Below the pieces are notes generated by a model, which was not told the DNA's origin, did no database searches, and saw nothing but the letters and a program-made list of their open reading frames with translations. Shown piece by piece: positions 16,309-24,807 of a stretch of 32,110 bases of DNA. Position 1 is the first letter of the stretch, and each line of letters begins with the position of its first letter. The DNA lies in contig JAFTGE010000075.1 in the NCBI GenBank assembly GCA_017458085.1, positions 1-32,110 on the forward strand, given 5' to 3'. The stretch comes from Oscillospiraceae bacterium. GTDB lineage: Bacteria > Bacillota > Clostridia > Oscillospirales > Oscillospiraceae. Both the position numbers and the translations under genes were made by a program.

Positions 16309-18908
16309 GCCCTCGCTTTCCTTTGCAGCTCAAAGAGCAGGTTCATCGCCTCAAGCGGCGTTAAGGTGTTGAGGTCGGTATCCTGTAAAATGCGGCGCAC
16401 CTCGTCGCTGCCCACGTCGGAGAGGCTGATCTGCCCGACCTCAGGCGCGGCAGCATGGGGCAGGGCAGACACGCCCTCGGCCTCCAGCTCCTTGAGGTAG
16501 CCCTTGGCCTTGCTGATGACCGCGTCGGGCAGGCCCGCAAGCTTTGCCACCTCGATGCCGTAGCTGTCGTCGGCGGCGCCGCGCACGATCTTGCGCAGGA
16601 AAACCAGGTCCCCGCCCTGCTTCTTGGCGGTGATGTTATAGTTGCGCACGCCCGCCAGCTCCCCCTCCAGGGCCGACAGCTCATGGTAGTGGGTGGCGAA
16701 CATGGTCTTGGCACCCAGGCGGCGCTTGTCCGCGCAGTATTCCAGCACCGCGCGGGCGATGGCCATGCCGTCAAAGGTGGAGGTGCCGCGGCCGATCTCG
16801 TCGAGAATGAGAAGGCTTGCGCCGGTGGCGTGCTTTAAGATGGCGGCGGTCTCGCTCATCTCCACCATGAAGGTGGACTGCCCGGAGGCCAGATCGTCCG
16901 AAGCGCCGATGCGGGTGAAGACCCGGTCGACGATGCCGATATTGGCGCTCTTGGCCGGGACAAAGGAGCCCATCTGCGCCATGAGGACGATCAGCGCCGT
17001 CTGGCGCATGTAGGTGGATTTACCGGCCATGTTCGGGCCGGTGACGATGGCGACGCGGTCATCGGCGTCGTTGAGGAAGGTGTCGTTCGGGACAAAGAGC
17101 ACGTCCTTCATGGCCTGCTCCACCACGGGATGGCGGCCCTGAACGATGTTCAGGGTGCGGGAGGTGTCGATTTCGGGGCAGGTGTAGTTGTTGCGCACGG
17201 CCACCTCCGCCAGCGCGCACAGCACGTCCAGCCGGGCCACACAGTCCGCCGCGGCCTGCACCCGGTCGACCTTGGAGGCAACGCTGTCGCGCACCTCGCA
17301 GAAGTAGCGGTACTCGAGATCGTTGATGCGCTCACGCGCGGTCAAAAGCGTATTCTCCAGCTCCTTGAGCTCCTGGGTAAAATAGCGCTCGTTGGAGACC
17401 AGGGTCTGCTTGCGGATATAGTCGGCGGGGACATTTTCCAGCCCTGCCGAGCGCGGCACATCGATGTAATAGCCGAAGACCTTGTTGTAGCCGACCTTGA
17501 GCTTTTTGATGCCGGTGCGCTCCCGCTCCCGGCTCTCCAGCTCCTGCACCATTTTGGCGCCGTTGTCGCGCACATTGCGCAGGCGGTCGACCTCCTCGGA
17601 ATAGCCGGGGCGCAGGATGCCGCCCTCGCGCACAGAGAAGGGGGGATCGTCGCAGATGGCGCGGTCGATTTCCATCCGGATATCCTCCAACGCGTCCATG
17701 GCCGCGATGTCCTTCAGCTCCATGCATTTGGCGTTTTTAAGCAGCTCCTTGAGCCGGGGCAGGGCGGCGGCGCACTGGCTCAGGGCGCGCAGATCGCGCC
17801 CGCCGGCGGTGCCGTAGACCGCGCGGCCGATGAGCCGCTGCATATCGCCCACGGCGCGCAGGGTCTCGATCAGCTCGCCCCGGGTGATGTGATCGGCGTG
17901 CAGCTCTCCCACCGCGTTGAGGCGGCGGCGAATGCCCACCGCGGAGAGCAAAGGCCGCTCCACCCAGGCGCGAAGCATGCGCCCGCCCATGGGGGTCTTT
18001 GTGCGGTCGAGCACCCAGAGAAGGCTGCCCTTCTTCTCCCCGCTGCGCAGGGATTCGGTCAGCTCCAGATTGCGGCGGGTCGTCCAGTCCAGCTCCATAT
18101 ACCGGCCGCCGTAAAAGACATCGAGGCGGTTGATGTGGCTGAGGTCAAATTTCTGGGTGCGGATGATGTACTCCAAAAGCGCGCCGGCGGCGCAGACCGC
18201 GCCCGGCTGGTCGCCCAGGCCCGCGGCGTCAATGTCCTTGAAGCCGAACTGCTTGCACAGCAGGATGGAGGCGGGCATGTAGTCAAAGCACATGGCGCCC
18301 TCCTCCGGCATGGCGGAGAGCTTCTTGGTGACGAAATCATAGATGGCGGCGCTGTCCTTCGCGCCGGGGGAGAGCAGCGCCTCCCGCGGGGCAAAGCGCC
18401 CCAGCTCGTTTAAGATATGGCCCTCGGCGTCGGCGTCGAAGGCGGCGCAGCAGAATTCGCCCGTGGACACGTCGCAGAACGCCACGCCCCCCTCCCGCGC
18501 GGCCAGATACACCGCGGCCAGATAGTTGGAGCGCCCCTCCTCGAGCATGGAGCTCTCGGTGACGGTGCCGGGGGTGATGATGCGGATGACGTCCCGCTGC
18601 ACCAGGCCCTTGGCGAGGGCCGGGTCCTCGGTCTGCTCGCAGATGGCGACCTTGTAGCCCTTGGCGATCAGGCGCGCGATATACGCCTCCGCGCTGTGGT
18701 AGGGCACGCCGCACATGGGGGTGCGCTCCTCCGGGTCCTCGACGCTGCGGTCGCGGGTGGTCAGCGCCAGGTCCAGCTCCTTGGAGGCGATCTTCGCGTC
18801 CTCGTTGAACATCTCGTAAAAGTCTCCGAGGCGGAAGAACAACAGGCAATCGGCATACTGCTGCTTGATATCGTTATACTGGCGCTTCATGGGCGTGAGT
18901 TCTGCCAT
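16305..18908 (-). CDS. mutS: DNA mismatch repair protein MutS
   Basis: MutS recognises mismatches and small loops and recruits MutL. The 867-residue protein has the mismatch-contacting GDFYEMF motif (Phe30 and Glu32) near the N-terminus and the connector, core and clamp regions. The C-terminal ATPase has Walker A TGPNMAGKSTYMRQ, DEIGRGTSTFDG and the ATHYHEL signature. Length is standard for MutS1. GAGGAA lies before the ATG. It is transcribed with miaB (96 bases upstream, GC hairpin in the gap) and overlaps the CPBP gene at its end. mutL is nearby but on the opposite strand. Confidence 0.97.
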   Translation of the reverse strand: MAELTPMKRQYNDIKQQYADCLLFFRLGDFYEMFNEDAKIASKELDLALTTRDRSVEDPEERTPMCGVPYHSAEAYIARLIAKGYKVAICEQTEDPALAKGLVQRDVIRIITPGTVTESSMLEEGRSNYLAAVYLAAREGGVAFCDVSTGEFCCAAFDADAEGHILNELGRFAPREALLSPGAKDSAAIYDFVTKKLSAMPEEGAMCFDYMPASILLCKQFGFKDIDAAGLGDQPGAVCAAGALLEYIIRTQKFDLSHINRLDVFYGGRYMELDWTTRRNLELTESLRSGEKKGSLLWVLDRTKTPMGGRMLRAWVERPLLSAVGIRRRLNAVGELHADHITRGELIETLRAVGDMQRLIGRAVYGTAGGRDLRALSQCAAALPRLKELLKNAKCMELKDIAAMDALEDIRMEIDRAICDDPPFSVREGGILRPGYSEEVDRLRNVRDNGAKMVQELESRERERTGIKKLKVGYNKVFGYYIDVPRSAGLENVPADYIRKQTLVSNERYFTQELKELENTLLTARERINDLEYRYFCEVRDSVASKVDRVQAAADCVARLDVLCALAEVAVRNNYTCPEIDTSRTLNIVQGRHPVVEQAMKDVLFVPNDTFLNDADDRVAIVTGPNMAGKSTYMRQTALIVLMAQMGSFVPAKSANIGIVDRVFTRIGASDDLASGQSTFMVEMSETAAILKHATGASLLILDEIGRGTSTFDGMAIARAVLEYCADKRRLGAKTMFATHYHELSALEGELAGVRNYNITAKKQGGDLVFLRKIVRGAADDSYGIEVAKLAGLPDAVISKAKGYLKELEAEGVSALPHAAAPEVGQISLSDVGSDEVRRILQDTDLNTLTPLEAMNLLFELQRKARA

Positions 18909-19004
18909 AACAATTCCTCAATGCTTTCTATTATCTCTGTTGAATAAACCCGGTTTTAAAAATCCGTATCGCAGGGGCCGCCGCGGGCGCCGGCCCCGGC
19001 AAAG

Positions 19005-20423
19005 CTATTCCTCCACGATTTCACCGTAGAGGGCCCAGGTGTTGCTGGCGGTGATCTTCGCCTGCACAAACTGCCCGACGAGCTTCGGGTCGCCCTTGAG
19101 GTGGACAAGGCGGCCGCCTCCCGTGCGGCTGGAGAGATTGTATTCGTCCTTGCCGGTCTCCCCGTCGATGAGCACGCGGAGGGTCCTGCCCTCGTATTCG
19201 GCGTGCTTTTCGCCGGAGATGCGGTTGGAAAGCTCCATGAGCCGGTCAAAGTGCTTCTGCTTATCGGCCCGGGTATAGGGGTCGGGCATTTTGGCCGCAG
19301 GGGTGCCCACGCGCTTGGAGTAGATGAAGGTGAACATGGCGTCATAGCGCACCTGCTCGCAGAGGGAGAGCGTCTCGTTAAACTCCTCCTCCGTCTCGCC
19401 GGGGAAGCCCACGATGATATCCGTGGTCAGCACCAGATCGGGCATATAGCGGCGGGCGGTCTCGATCTCGCTCAGGTATTTTTCGCGGTTGTAGCTGCGG
19501 TTCATGGCCTTGAGCACCCGGTCGCTGCCCGCCTGGACGGGCAGGTGGATATGGTGGGCGCACTTGGAGCACTCGGCCATGGTCTTGAACAGCTTCTCGG
19601 TGGCGTCCTTGGGGTGGCTGGTCATAAAGCGGATGATAAAGTCGCCGGGGATGTCGTTGACCATACGCAGAAGGTCGGCAAAGTCCACGCCGATGCCGAG
19701 ATCCTTGCCGTAGGAATTGACGTTCTGCCCCAGAAGGGTGATGTCCTTGTAGCCCTCGGCCACCAGCTGCCGGGCCTCCGCCACCACGTCCTCCGGCTGA
19801 CGGGAGCGCTCCCGCCCGCGGACATAGGGCACCACGCAGTAGGTGCAGTAATTGTTGCAGCCGTACATGATGGAAAGCCACGCCTTGACCTTGCCGTCAC
19901 GCCGGAGAGGAATGCCCTCGGCCACGGCGCCGTCGTCCCTGGCGGTGGCGAAAACGCGCTTGTGCGAGTCCATGAAGCGCTTCATCAGCTCCGGGAAGCG
20001 CCAGAGCTCATGCGGCCCGAAGACCAGATCCACCACGGGGTAGGACTTTTTGATCTTCTCGGCCATGTGCTCCTGCTGCACCATGCAGCCGCAGACGGCG
20101 ATGATCTGCCCGGGACGGGCCTTCTTGCTGTGCGTCAGGGCGCCGACGTTGCCGAGCACGCGCATCTCCGCATGCTCACGCACGGCGCAGGTGTTGACGA
20201 CGATCACATCGGCCTGAAACTCGTCCTGCGTAAAGCCGTAGCCCATCGCCGCCAGATACCCGCGCAGCTTCTCGCTGTCGGCCTCGTTCTGCTGGCAGCC
20301 GTAGGTGTCCACCATGGCCAGCGGGCGCTGCCCGTCGCCGGCGACGCGCTCGAAGATCTCGGCGCAGATGGCCTCCTGCTCTTTTATTTTTGCAATATCG
20401 ATCGTTTTTCTCACATATGCCAT
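19005..20423 (-). CDS. miaB: tRNA-2-methylthio-N6-isopentenyladenosine synthase MiaB
   Basis: MiaB is a radical-SAM methylthiotransferase that adds a methylthio group to i6A37 of tRNAs, the step after MiaA. The 472-residue protein has the N-terminal domain cysteines (DTYGCQQN, VNTCAVRE, VCGCMVQQE), the radical-SAM CxxxCxxC motif in YGCNNYCTYC, and a C-terminal TRAM domain. The N-terminus is longer than in E. coli, as usual in Clostridia. The gene ends in TAG, showing that amber is a normal stop in this genome. It leads the minus-strand operon and is divergent from mutL. Confidence 0.96.
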   Translation of the reverse strand: MAYVRKTIDIAKIKEQEAICAEIFERVAGDGQRPLAMVDTYGCQQNEADSEKLRGYLAAMGYGFTQDEFQADVIVVNTCAVREHAEMRVLGNVGALTHSKKARPGQIIAVCGCMVQQEHMAEKIKKSYPVVDLVFGPHELWRFPELMKRFMDSHKRVFATARDDGAVAEGIPLRRDGKVKAWLSIMYGCNNYCTYCVVPYVRGRERSRQPEDVVAEARQLVAEGYKDITLLGQNVNSYGKDLGIGVDFADLLRMVNDIPGDFIIRFMTSHPKDATEKLFKTMAECSKCAHHIHLPVQAGSDRVLKAMNRSYNREKYLSEIETARRYMPDLVLTTDIIVGFPGETEEEFNETLSLCEQVRYDAMFTFIYSKRVGTPAAKMPDPYTRADKQKHFDRLMELSNRISGEKHAEYEGRTLRVLIDGETGKDEYNLSSRTGGGRLVHLKGDPKLVGQFVQAKITASNTWALYGEIVEE

Positions 20424-20469
20424 GGTTTCTTCCGTTCCGCGCCCGCGGCGCTGCGTATTTTGACAGGAT

Positions 20470-20499
20470 ATTTTATCATAAAAGCTATGGAAGTTTCAA
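20470..20499 (-). promoter_or_regulatory. SigA-like promoter of the miaB-mutS operon
   Basis: On the minus strand -35 TTGAAA (20499-20494) and -10 TAAAAT (20475-20470) are separated by 18 bases. Start of transcription would be about 40 bases before miaB. Confidence 0.6.
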
Positions 20500-20510
20500 C
20501 AGAAATCATG

Positions 20511-20516
20511 TATAAT
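20511..20516 (+). promoter_or_regulatory. Candidate -10 box of the mutL operon
   Basis: A perfect TATAAT lies 42 bases before mutL. No clear -35 box is present at the right distance; the miaB promoter occupies the region immediately upstream. Confidence 0.45.
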
Positions 20517-20557
20517 AGCTTCTTAATGAAATCTGTTTCCCTTTGGAGGATTTGTTC

Positions 20558-22474
20558 ATGGCCGTCATCAACATACTCTCCCCCCATGTGGCCGATATGA
20601 TCGCCGCCGGCGAGGTGGTCGAACGCCCCGCGTCGGTGATCAAGGAGCTGATGGAAAACGCCTTTGACGCCGGGGCCCACGCGGTGACCGTGGAGCTGCG
20701 CGGCGGCGGGGCCACCTATATCCGCGTGGCCGACGACGGCTGCGGCATGGCCCCCGAGGACGCGGGCATCGCCTTCATGCGCCACGCCACCTCCAAGCTC
20801 CATGACGAGCAGGGACTGGAGGCCATCGGCACGATGGGCTTTCGCGGTGAGGCGCTGGCCGCCATCTCCGCCGTCAGCGAAATCGAGCTGACCACCCGTC
20901 GGCAGGGCGACGGCAGCGGCACCTACGTCTCCGTCTCCGCGGGCGATATTCAGGATATGCACGAGGCCGGCTGCCCCGAGGGTACGATCATGACCGTGCG
21001 CAGCATCTTCTTCAACACCCCCGCCCGGCTCAAGTTCCTCAAATCCGATCGGGCGGAGGCCTCGGCCTGCGTGCAGACCGCGCTGCGCTGCGCGCTGGGC
21101 CGGCCCGAGGTTTCTGTGCGCCTCGTGCGCGACGGGAAGGAAGAATTTTTCTCCCCCGGCGACGGGAAAGCGGCGTCCTGCGTCTACGCTCTGCTGGGCC
21201 GCGAGATGGCCAAGGATCTGCTGCCGGTTTCCGGCGAGGACGGCGACATGCGCGCTACCGGCTTTACCTCCTCCCCCGCGGCGGGCCGCGGCAACCGCGC
21301 CGCGCAGTTTTTCTACTGCAATGGGCGCTATATCCGCTCGGCCCTGCTGCAATCCGCTGTGGAGCAGGCGTATAAAAACACACTGCTGGTGGGGCGCTTC
21401 CCCGCCTGCGTGATCTATCTGACGCTCTCCAACGCCGCGGTGGACGTCAACGTCCACCCCGCCAAGACCGAGGTCAAATTCTCCCAGGAAAAGCGCGTGT
21501 TCGACCTGGTGTATCACGCGGTGCTGTCGGCCCTGACACAGGAGGACCGCATCGAGGCCGAGGAAGCCCCGGCCGCCAAGCCCGCCGCCGCGCCGACTCC
21601 CGTGACCACGGGGCCGACCTACAAGGCCGCGCCCCGGCCCGACTTCTACCGCAGCATGTCGAGCGAGAGCTTCCGCGCCCAGGGCTACAGTGTAAAGCCC
21701 GCCCCGGCATCGCAGCCCGCGGCGTCCGTCCCTGTTCGCGCAGCGGAAATCCCCTATCAGACACGCATGGACATGCCGCCCATCGGACATGCCGCGCCCG
21801 CGGTCCCCGTTACCCGACCGCAAACGACTGAAAACACGGCTTTTCGCCCCGATTCGACAGCCCCGGTTGTGGAAAACCCTGTTCAAAATGTTGAAAAGTT
21901 GGCCGTACCCGACCACAAGATAGTGGGTGAGGCACTGAAGCTGTACATCCTTGTCGAGATGGGTGAGGAGCTGATTCTGATCGACAAGCACGCCGCCCAC
22001 GAGCGGATGATTTTCGACCGGCTCAAGCAGCAGGAGCGCAGCATCATGGCCCAGGAGCTGCTCACGAGCGTGCCGCTGCGCCTGACGGAGGAGGATCGCG
22101 AGCTGATCGACATAAACGGCGCGCTCCTCTCCGAGCTGGGCTTTGAGATCGAGCCCTTCGGCGAGCACGACTATGTGCTGCGCACGGTGCCCTCGGATAT
22201 GGCGCCTTCGGACGCGGAGGCCGCCGTGGAGGAAATCCTGGACAAGCTCAAGAGCGGCAAAGCCCCCGATCCGCAGAGCGCGCGGGACGAGATCCTGCAC
22301 ACCGTGGCCTGTAAAGCGGCGATCAAGGCCGGGTACGACACCACACGCGAGGAGCTGCAGCGCATCGTGGACGCGGTGCTCTCCGGCGCCGTCAAATACT
22401 GCCCCCACGGGCGGCCGGTCTCCGCGGTCATGACACGGCGGGACCTGGACAAGCTGTTTAAACGGATCGTTTAA
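20558..22474 (+). CDS. mutL: DNA mismatch repair protein MutL
   Basis: MutL couples mismatch recognition by MutS to strand incision. The 638-residue protein has the GHKL ATPase N-terminus (AAGEVVERPASVIKELMENAFDAG, DDGCGM, GFRGEAL), a variable Pro/Ala-rich linker (about 330-430), and a C-terminal domain with the endonuclease-type motif LIDKHAAHER and the conserved CPHGRPVSAVMT. The motif is DKHAAHERMIFDRL, a slight variant of the DQHA(X)2E(X)4E consensus. Start ATG 20558 follows GGAGGA by seven bases. The S23-like cassette begins immediately after its stop. Confidence 0.96.
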   Translation: MAVINILSPHVADMIAAGEVVERPASVIKELMENAFDAGAHAVTVELRGGGATYIRVADDGCGMAPEDAGIAFMRHATSKLHDEQGLEAIGTMGFRGEALAAISAVSEIELTTRRQGDGSGTYVSVSAGDIQDMHEAGCPEGTIMTVRSIFFNTPARLKFLKSDRAEASACVQTALRCALGRPEVSVRLVRDGKEEFFSPGDGKAASCVYALLGREMAKDLLPVSGEDGDMRATGFTSSPAAGRGNRAAQFFYCNGRYIRSALLQSAVEQAYKNTLLVGRFPACVIYLTLSNAAVDVNVHPAKTEVKFSQEKRVFDLVYHAVLSALTQEDRIEAEEAPAAKPAAAPTPVTTGPTYKAAPRPDFYRSMSSESFRAQGYSVKPAPASQPAASVPVRAAEIPYQTRMDMPPIGHAAPAVPVTRPQTTENTAFRPDSTAPVVENPVQNVEKLAVPDHKIVGEALKLYILVEMGEELILIDKHAAHERMIFDRLKQQERSIMAQELLTSVPLRLTEEDRELIDINGALLSELGFEIEPFGEHDYVLRTVPSDMAPSDAEAAVEEILDKLKSGKAPDPQSARDEILHTVACKAAIKAGYDTTREELQRIVDAVLSGAVKYCPHGRPVSAVMTRRDLDKLFKRIV

Positions 22475-22478
22475 AGAC

Positions 22479-22515
22479 GTGTGGAGTTTGGAGTTTGGAG
22501 AGTGGAGTTGTGAGT
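22479..22515 (+). repeat. Left terminal array of TGGAGNN heptads
   Basis: GTG is followed by four copies of a seven-base unit TGGAGTT/TGGAGAG. It matches the reverse complement of 22897-22933. It also supplies the GGAG ribosome binding site for the enclosed gene. Confidence 0.85.
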
Positions 22516-22866
22516 CGGGAAAACTCATCCAGAGCAAAGAGCAAGGCTTTTGCGGTACGGATCGTGAAGCTGTATCAATATCTGTGCGATGAAAAGAAGG
22601 AATTCATTTTATCCAAGCAAATCCTGCGCTGTGGGACAAGCATTGGCGCGAATCTGGCAGAGGCGTCGACCGCGATCAGCCGGAAGGATTTTTTGTCTAA
22701 AGTTTATATCGCCTTGAAAGAATGTTCAGAAACCCTGTATTGGTTGGAACTGCTGCGAGACACGGGGTATCTGTCTGAAGAAATGTACGTTTCCCTGTAC
22801 AACGACGGAGATGAGCTGCGAAAAATGCTCTCTTCCACAACAAAAACCATCCGTGCAGAGCTGTGA
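22510..22866 (+). CDS. Four-helix-bundle protein, S23/IVP (Avd-like) family
   Basis: The 118-residue protein starts at GTG 22510 (VSRENSSRAKSKAFAVRIV...). It has the family's hallmark segments: the FAVRIVKLYQYL first helix, the SKQILRCGTSIGANLAEAS turn-helix, and the ISRKDFLSKVYIALKECSETLYWLELL third helix. The family includes the protein encoded in 23S rRNA intervening sequences and the Avd accessory protein of diversity-generating retroelements; molecular role is generally nucleic-acid binding or unknown. No reverse transcriptase or template repeat is seen here, so it is not a retroelement Avd. Its ribosome binding site (GGAGAG, seven bases upstream) lies in the left repeat arm. Codon use is AT-richer than in mutL and miaA, indicating acquisition. 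Confidence 0.85.
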   Translation: MSRENSSRAKSKAFAVRIVKLYQYLCDEKKEFILSKQILRCGTSIGANLAEASTAISRKDFLSKVYIALKECSETLYWLELLRDTGYLSEEMYVSLYNDGDELRKMLSSTTKTIRAEL

Positions 22867-22896
22867 AGACCCGGATGTTAAAACACGCGCGAAGCG

Positions 22897-22933
22897 CTCC
22901 ATAACTCCACACTCCACACTCCACTCTCCACAC
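22897..22933 (-). repeat. Right terminal array of TGGAGNN heptads, inverted
   Basis: Read on the minus strand it begins GTGTGGAGAGTGGAGTGTGG and continues with two more heptads, matching the left arm at most positions. The arms could pair to form a hairpin enclosing the gene. Confidence 0.85.
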
Positions 22934-22956
22934 GCAAAAACGAAAGGGCGGTGTTT

Positions 22957-23907
22957 TTGACGCGCAATAAGATTCTCGTCATCGCCGGGCCGACCGCCTC
23001 CGGCAAGACCCGGCTCGGCATCGAGCTGGCAAGGCAGCTCGACGGCGAAATCGTCTCCGCCGACTCCATGCAGGTCTACCGCGGCATGGACATCGGCACC
23101 GCCAAGGCCGACGCGGAGGAGCGCGCCGCGGCGGTCCACCACATGCTGGACGTGGCCGAGCCCGCGGAAAGCTACTCGGTGGCCCGCTATGTAGAGGACG
23201 CCGGGCGCTGCGTGGACGATATCCTCGCCCGCAGGAAGCTGCCCATCGTGGTGGGCGGCACGGGACTGTATATCGACTCGCTGATCGCCGGGCGCGACTT
23301 TGCCGAGAACACCGGCGACGGCGCGCTGCGCGCCGCGCTCTCCGCCCGTTATGACGCGATCGGCGGGGAGGCCATGCTCCAAGAGCTTTCCGCCTTTGAC
23401 CCCGAACGCGCCCGGAAGCTGCACAGCGGCGATAAGCGCCGCATCGTGCGGGCTGTGGAGATCTACCGCCTGACGGGGAAAACCGCCACGGCGCACGATG
23501 CCGAAACCCGCGCCCGACCCCCGCGCTATCAGGCCGCGCGGATCGTTTTGAATTACGCCGACCGCGCCGCGCTTTACCGGCGCATTGACCGCCGGGTAGA
23601 GGAGATGGCCGCGCGCGGACTCTTTCAGGAGGTTTCGGGTCTGCTGGACGCGGGCCTGTCCCCGGACTGCACCGCCATGCAGGCCATCGGCTACAAGGAG
23701 GCAGTGCAATGCCTCAAGGGCGAGCTGACGGAAAACGAGGCCGTCGCCCTCATTCAGCAAAACAGCCGCCGTTACGCCAAGCGGCAGCTGACCTGGTTCG
23801 GCCGCTGGGAGGACGCCCACCGGATCGTCTGGGAAGCGCAGCCCGATTTTGAAGCGGCCCGACAGTCTTCGACAAGGTTTTTAATCAGCCGCGGGTATCA
23901 TGGTTAA
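22957..23907 (+). CDS. miaA: tRNA dimethylallyltransferase MiaA
   Basis: MiaA prenylates A37 of tRNAs reading UNN codons, making the substrate of MiaB. The protein has the P-loop AGPTASGKT near the N-terminus, SADSMQVYRGMDIGTAK, the GGTGLYIDSL motif and the C-terminal AIGYKEAVQCL and KRQLTWFGR segments. Length about 316 residues is standard. The start is either GTG 22951 or TTG 22957; TTG is preferred because AAAGGG lies eight bases upstream, but this is uncertain. The right arm of the four-helix-bundle cassette ends about 20 bases before it. hfq follows. Confidence 0.95.
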   Translation: MTRNKILVIAGPTASGKTRLGIELARQLDGEIVSADSMQVYRGMDIGTAKADAEERAAAVHHMLDVAEPAESYSVARYVEDAGRCVDDILARRKLPIVVGGTGLYIDSLIAGRDFAENTGDGALRAALSARYDAIGGEAMLQELSAFDPERARKLHSGDKRRIVRAVEIYRLTGKTATAHDAETRARPPRYQAARIVLNYADRAALYRRIDRRVEEMAARGLFQEVSGLLDAGLSPDCTAMQAIGYKEAVQCLKGELTENEAVALIQQNSRRYAKRQLTWFGRWEDAHRIVWEAQPDFEAARQSSTRFLISRGYHG

Positions 23908-23951
23908 GCGCCTGATAAGCGCAAATACTATGAGACAGGAGTGGCTGAAAC

Positions 23952-24179
23952 ATGCAGAAAACGCAAAATCTCCAGGACGGTTTTTTGAACCAATTGAGAA
24001 AGGACAAGTCCGTCGTCACCATGTTTTTGATGAACGGCTTCCAACTGCACGGGGTTGTCCGCGGCTTTGACGGCTTTACCGTCGTACTTGATTCCGACGG
24101 AAAGCAGCAGCTGATCTATAAGCACGCGATTTCCACCGTTGTCCCGCCGAAGCCCATCGCCTTCGATTGGGATACATAA
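23952..24179 (+). CDS. hfq: RNA-binding protein Hfq
   Basis: Hfq is an Sm-like hexameric RNA chaperone. The 75-residue protein has the Sm1 region ([40 protein letters not shown]) and the Sm2 motif as YKHAIST. The C-terminal tail is very short, as in other Firmicutes. GACAGGAG lies upstream of the ATG. The gene follows miaA by 44 bases, the conserved bacterial order, and its stop abuts the next start. Confidence 0.96.
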   Translation: MQKTQNLQDGFLNQLRKDKSVVTMFLMNGFQLHGVVRGFDGFTVVLDSDGKQQLIYKHAISTVVPPKPIAFDWDT

Positions 24180-24782
24180 GTGGGCGCGTCCCGCTTTTAC
24201 GCGGCCTTGGCCGCACTGCTGTTCACGGCCGCCTGCGCTTGGTTCGGGGCGGCCGTGTTTCGTTCTCTGCCGGTCTCGCCGGTCCCGGCGGTCGAGTCCC
24301 CCGTGCCCACCGCGGCCTCCGGCCGCTTTCGCGGCGTCGCGGTGCGCCGGGAACAGGCGCTGCCCATGGGGACAAGCCTGTACGCCACGGCGGGAGAGCG
24401 GCTTTCCGCCGCCGAGACCGGCACCGAGAGCGCCCTGTTTTTCCCCGACGCCGACGGGCTGGAGTATCTGGACCCGGAGGCGCTGCCGGATCTGACGCCG
24501 GAGGCGCTGGACCGCCTGCTGCTTTCCGAGCCGGAGAGGTCCGCGGACGCAGGGCGGCTGGTCTACGGCCGGGAGCTCTACATTGCGGCCTTCTGGGAGG
24601 GCGATGAGATTCCCACACCGGGCCGCTGCACGCTCGAATTTGACGGCGGCACGAGCCTGCGGGCAGCGCTCCTGAGCGTTTCCGCCGACGGTGACGGCCG
24701 CACGGCGCTGCTGCTGCGCCTGCCGCTGGGGGAGGGCGCGCCGCTCACGGAGAGATTTGTAGAAGGTACGATTTTGTTTTGA
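24180..24782 (+). CDS. Membrane-anchored extracytoplasmic protein of unknown function
   Basis: I do not recognise this 200-residue protein. It has an N-terminal hydrophobic segment (about residues 5-28, Ala/Leu/Phe-rich, preceded by Arg5) that fits a signal anchor or signal peptide, then a Pro/Ala-rich stretch and an acidic soluble domain. The pattern REQALPMGTSLYATAGERLSAAETG vaguely recalls membrane-fusion adaptor proteins, but this is not enough to assign a family. The start is GTG directly after the hfq TAA, suggesting translational coupling; its own ribosome binding site is weak. Confidence 0.65.
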   Translation: MGASRFYAALAALLFTAACAWFGAAVFRSLPVSPVPAVESPVPTAASGRFRGVAVRREQALPMGTSLYATAGERLSAAETGTESALFFPDADGLEYLDPEALPDLTPEALDRLLLSEPERSADAGRLVYGRELYIAAFWEGDEIPTPGRCTLEFDGGTSLRAALLSVSADGDGRTALLLRLPLGEGAPLTERFVEGTILF

Positions 24783-24807
24783 TGATATAGAGAAAGAAGG
24801 ATCATTC

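Larger units (their letters stand above)
22479..22933 (+). mobile_element. S23/IVP-type four-helix-bundle cassette with inverted heptad arrays
   Basis: The unit consists of a left arm of TGGAGNN heptads, a four-helix-bundle gene, and a right arm carrying the same heptad array inverted. Both ends start with GTGTGGAG reading inward. It is inserted between mutL and miaA, normally adjacent in Firmicutes, and its coding part is AT-richer with different codon use from its neighbours. The arrangement resembles intervening sequences of 23S rRNA, which also encode this protein family between inverted repeats, but no rRNA is present. Mobility is inferred, not shown. Confidence 0.55.

Noticed and set aside
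22479-22933. CRISPR-like array from the repeated TGGAG units, or a diversity-generating retroelement
   Set aside because: The repeats are seven bases without spacers, and no cas genes, reverse transcriptase or template repeat are present.
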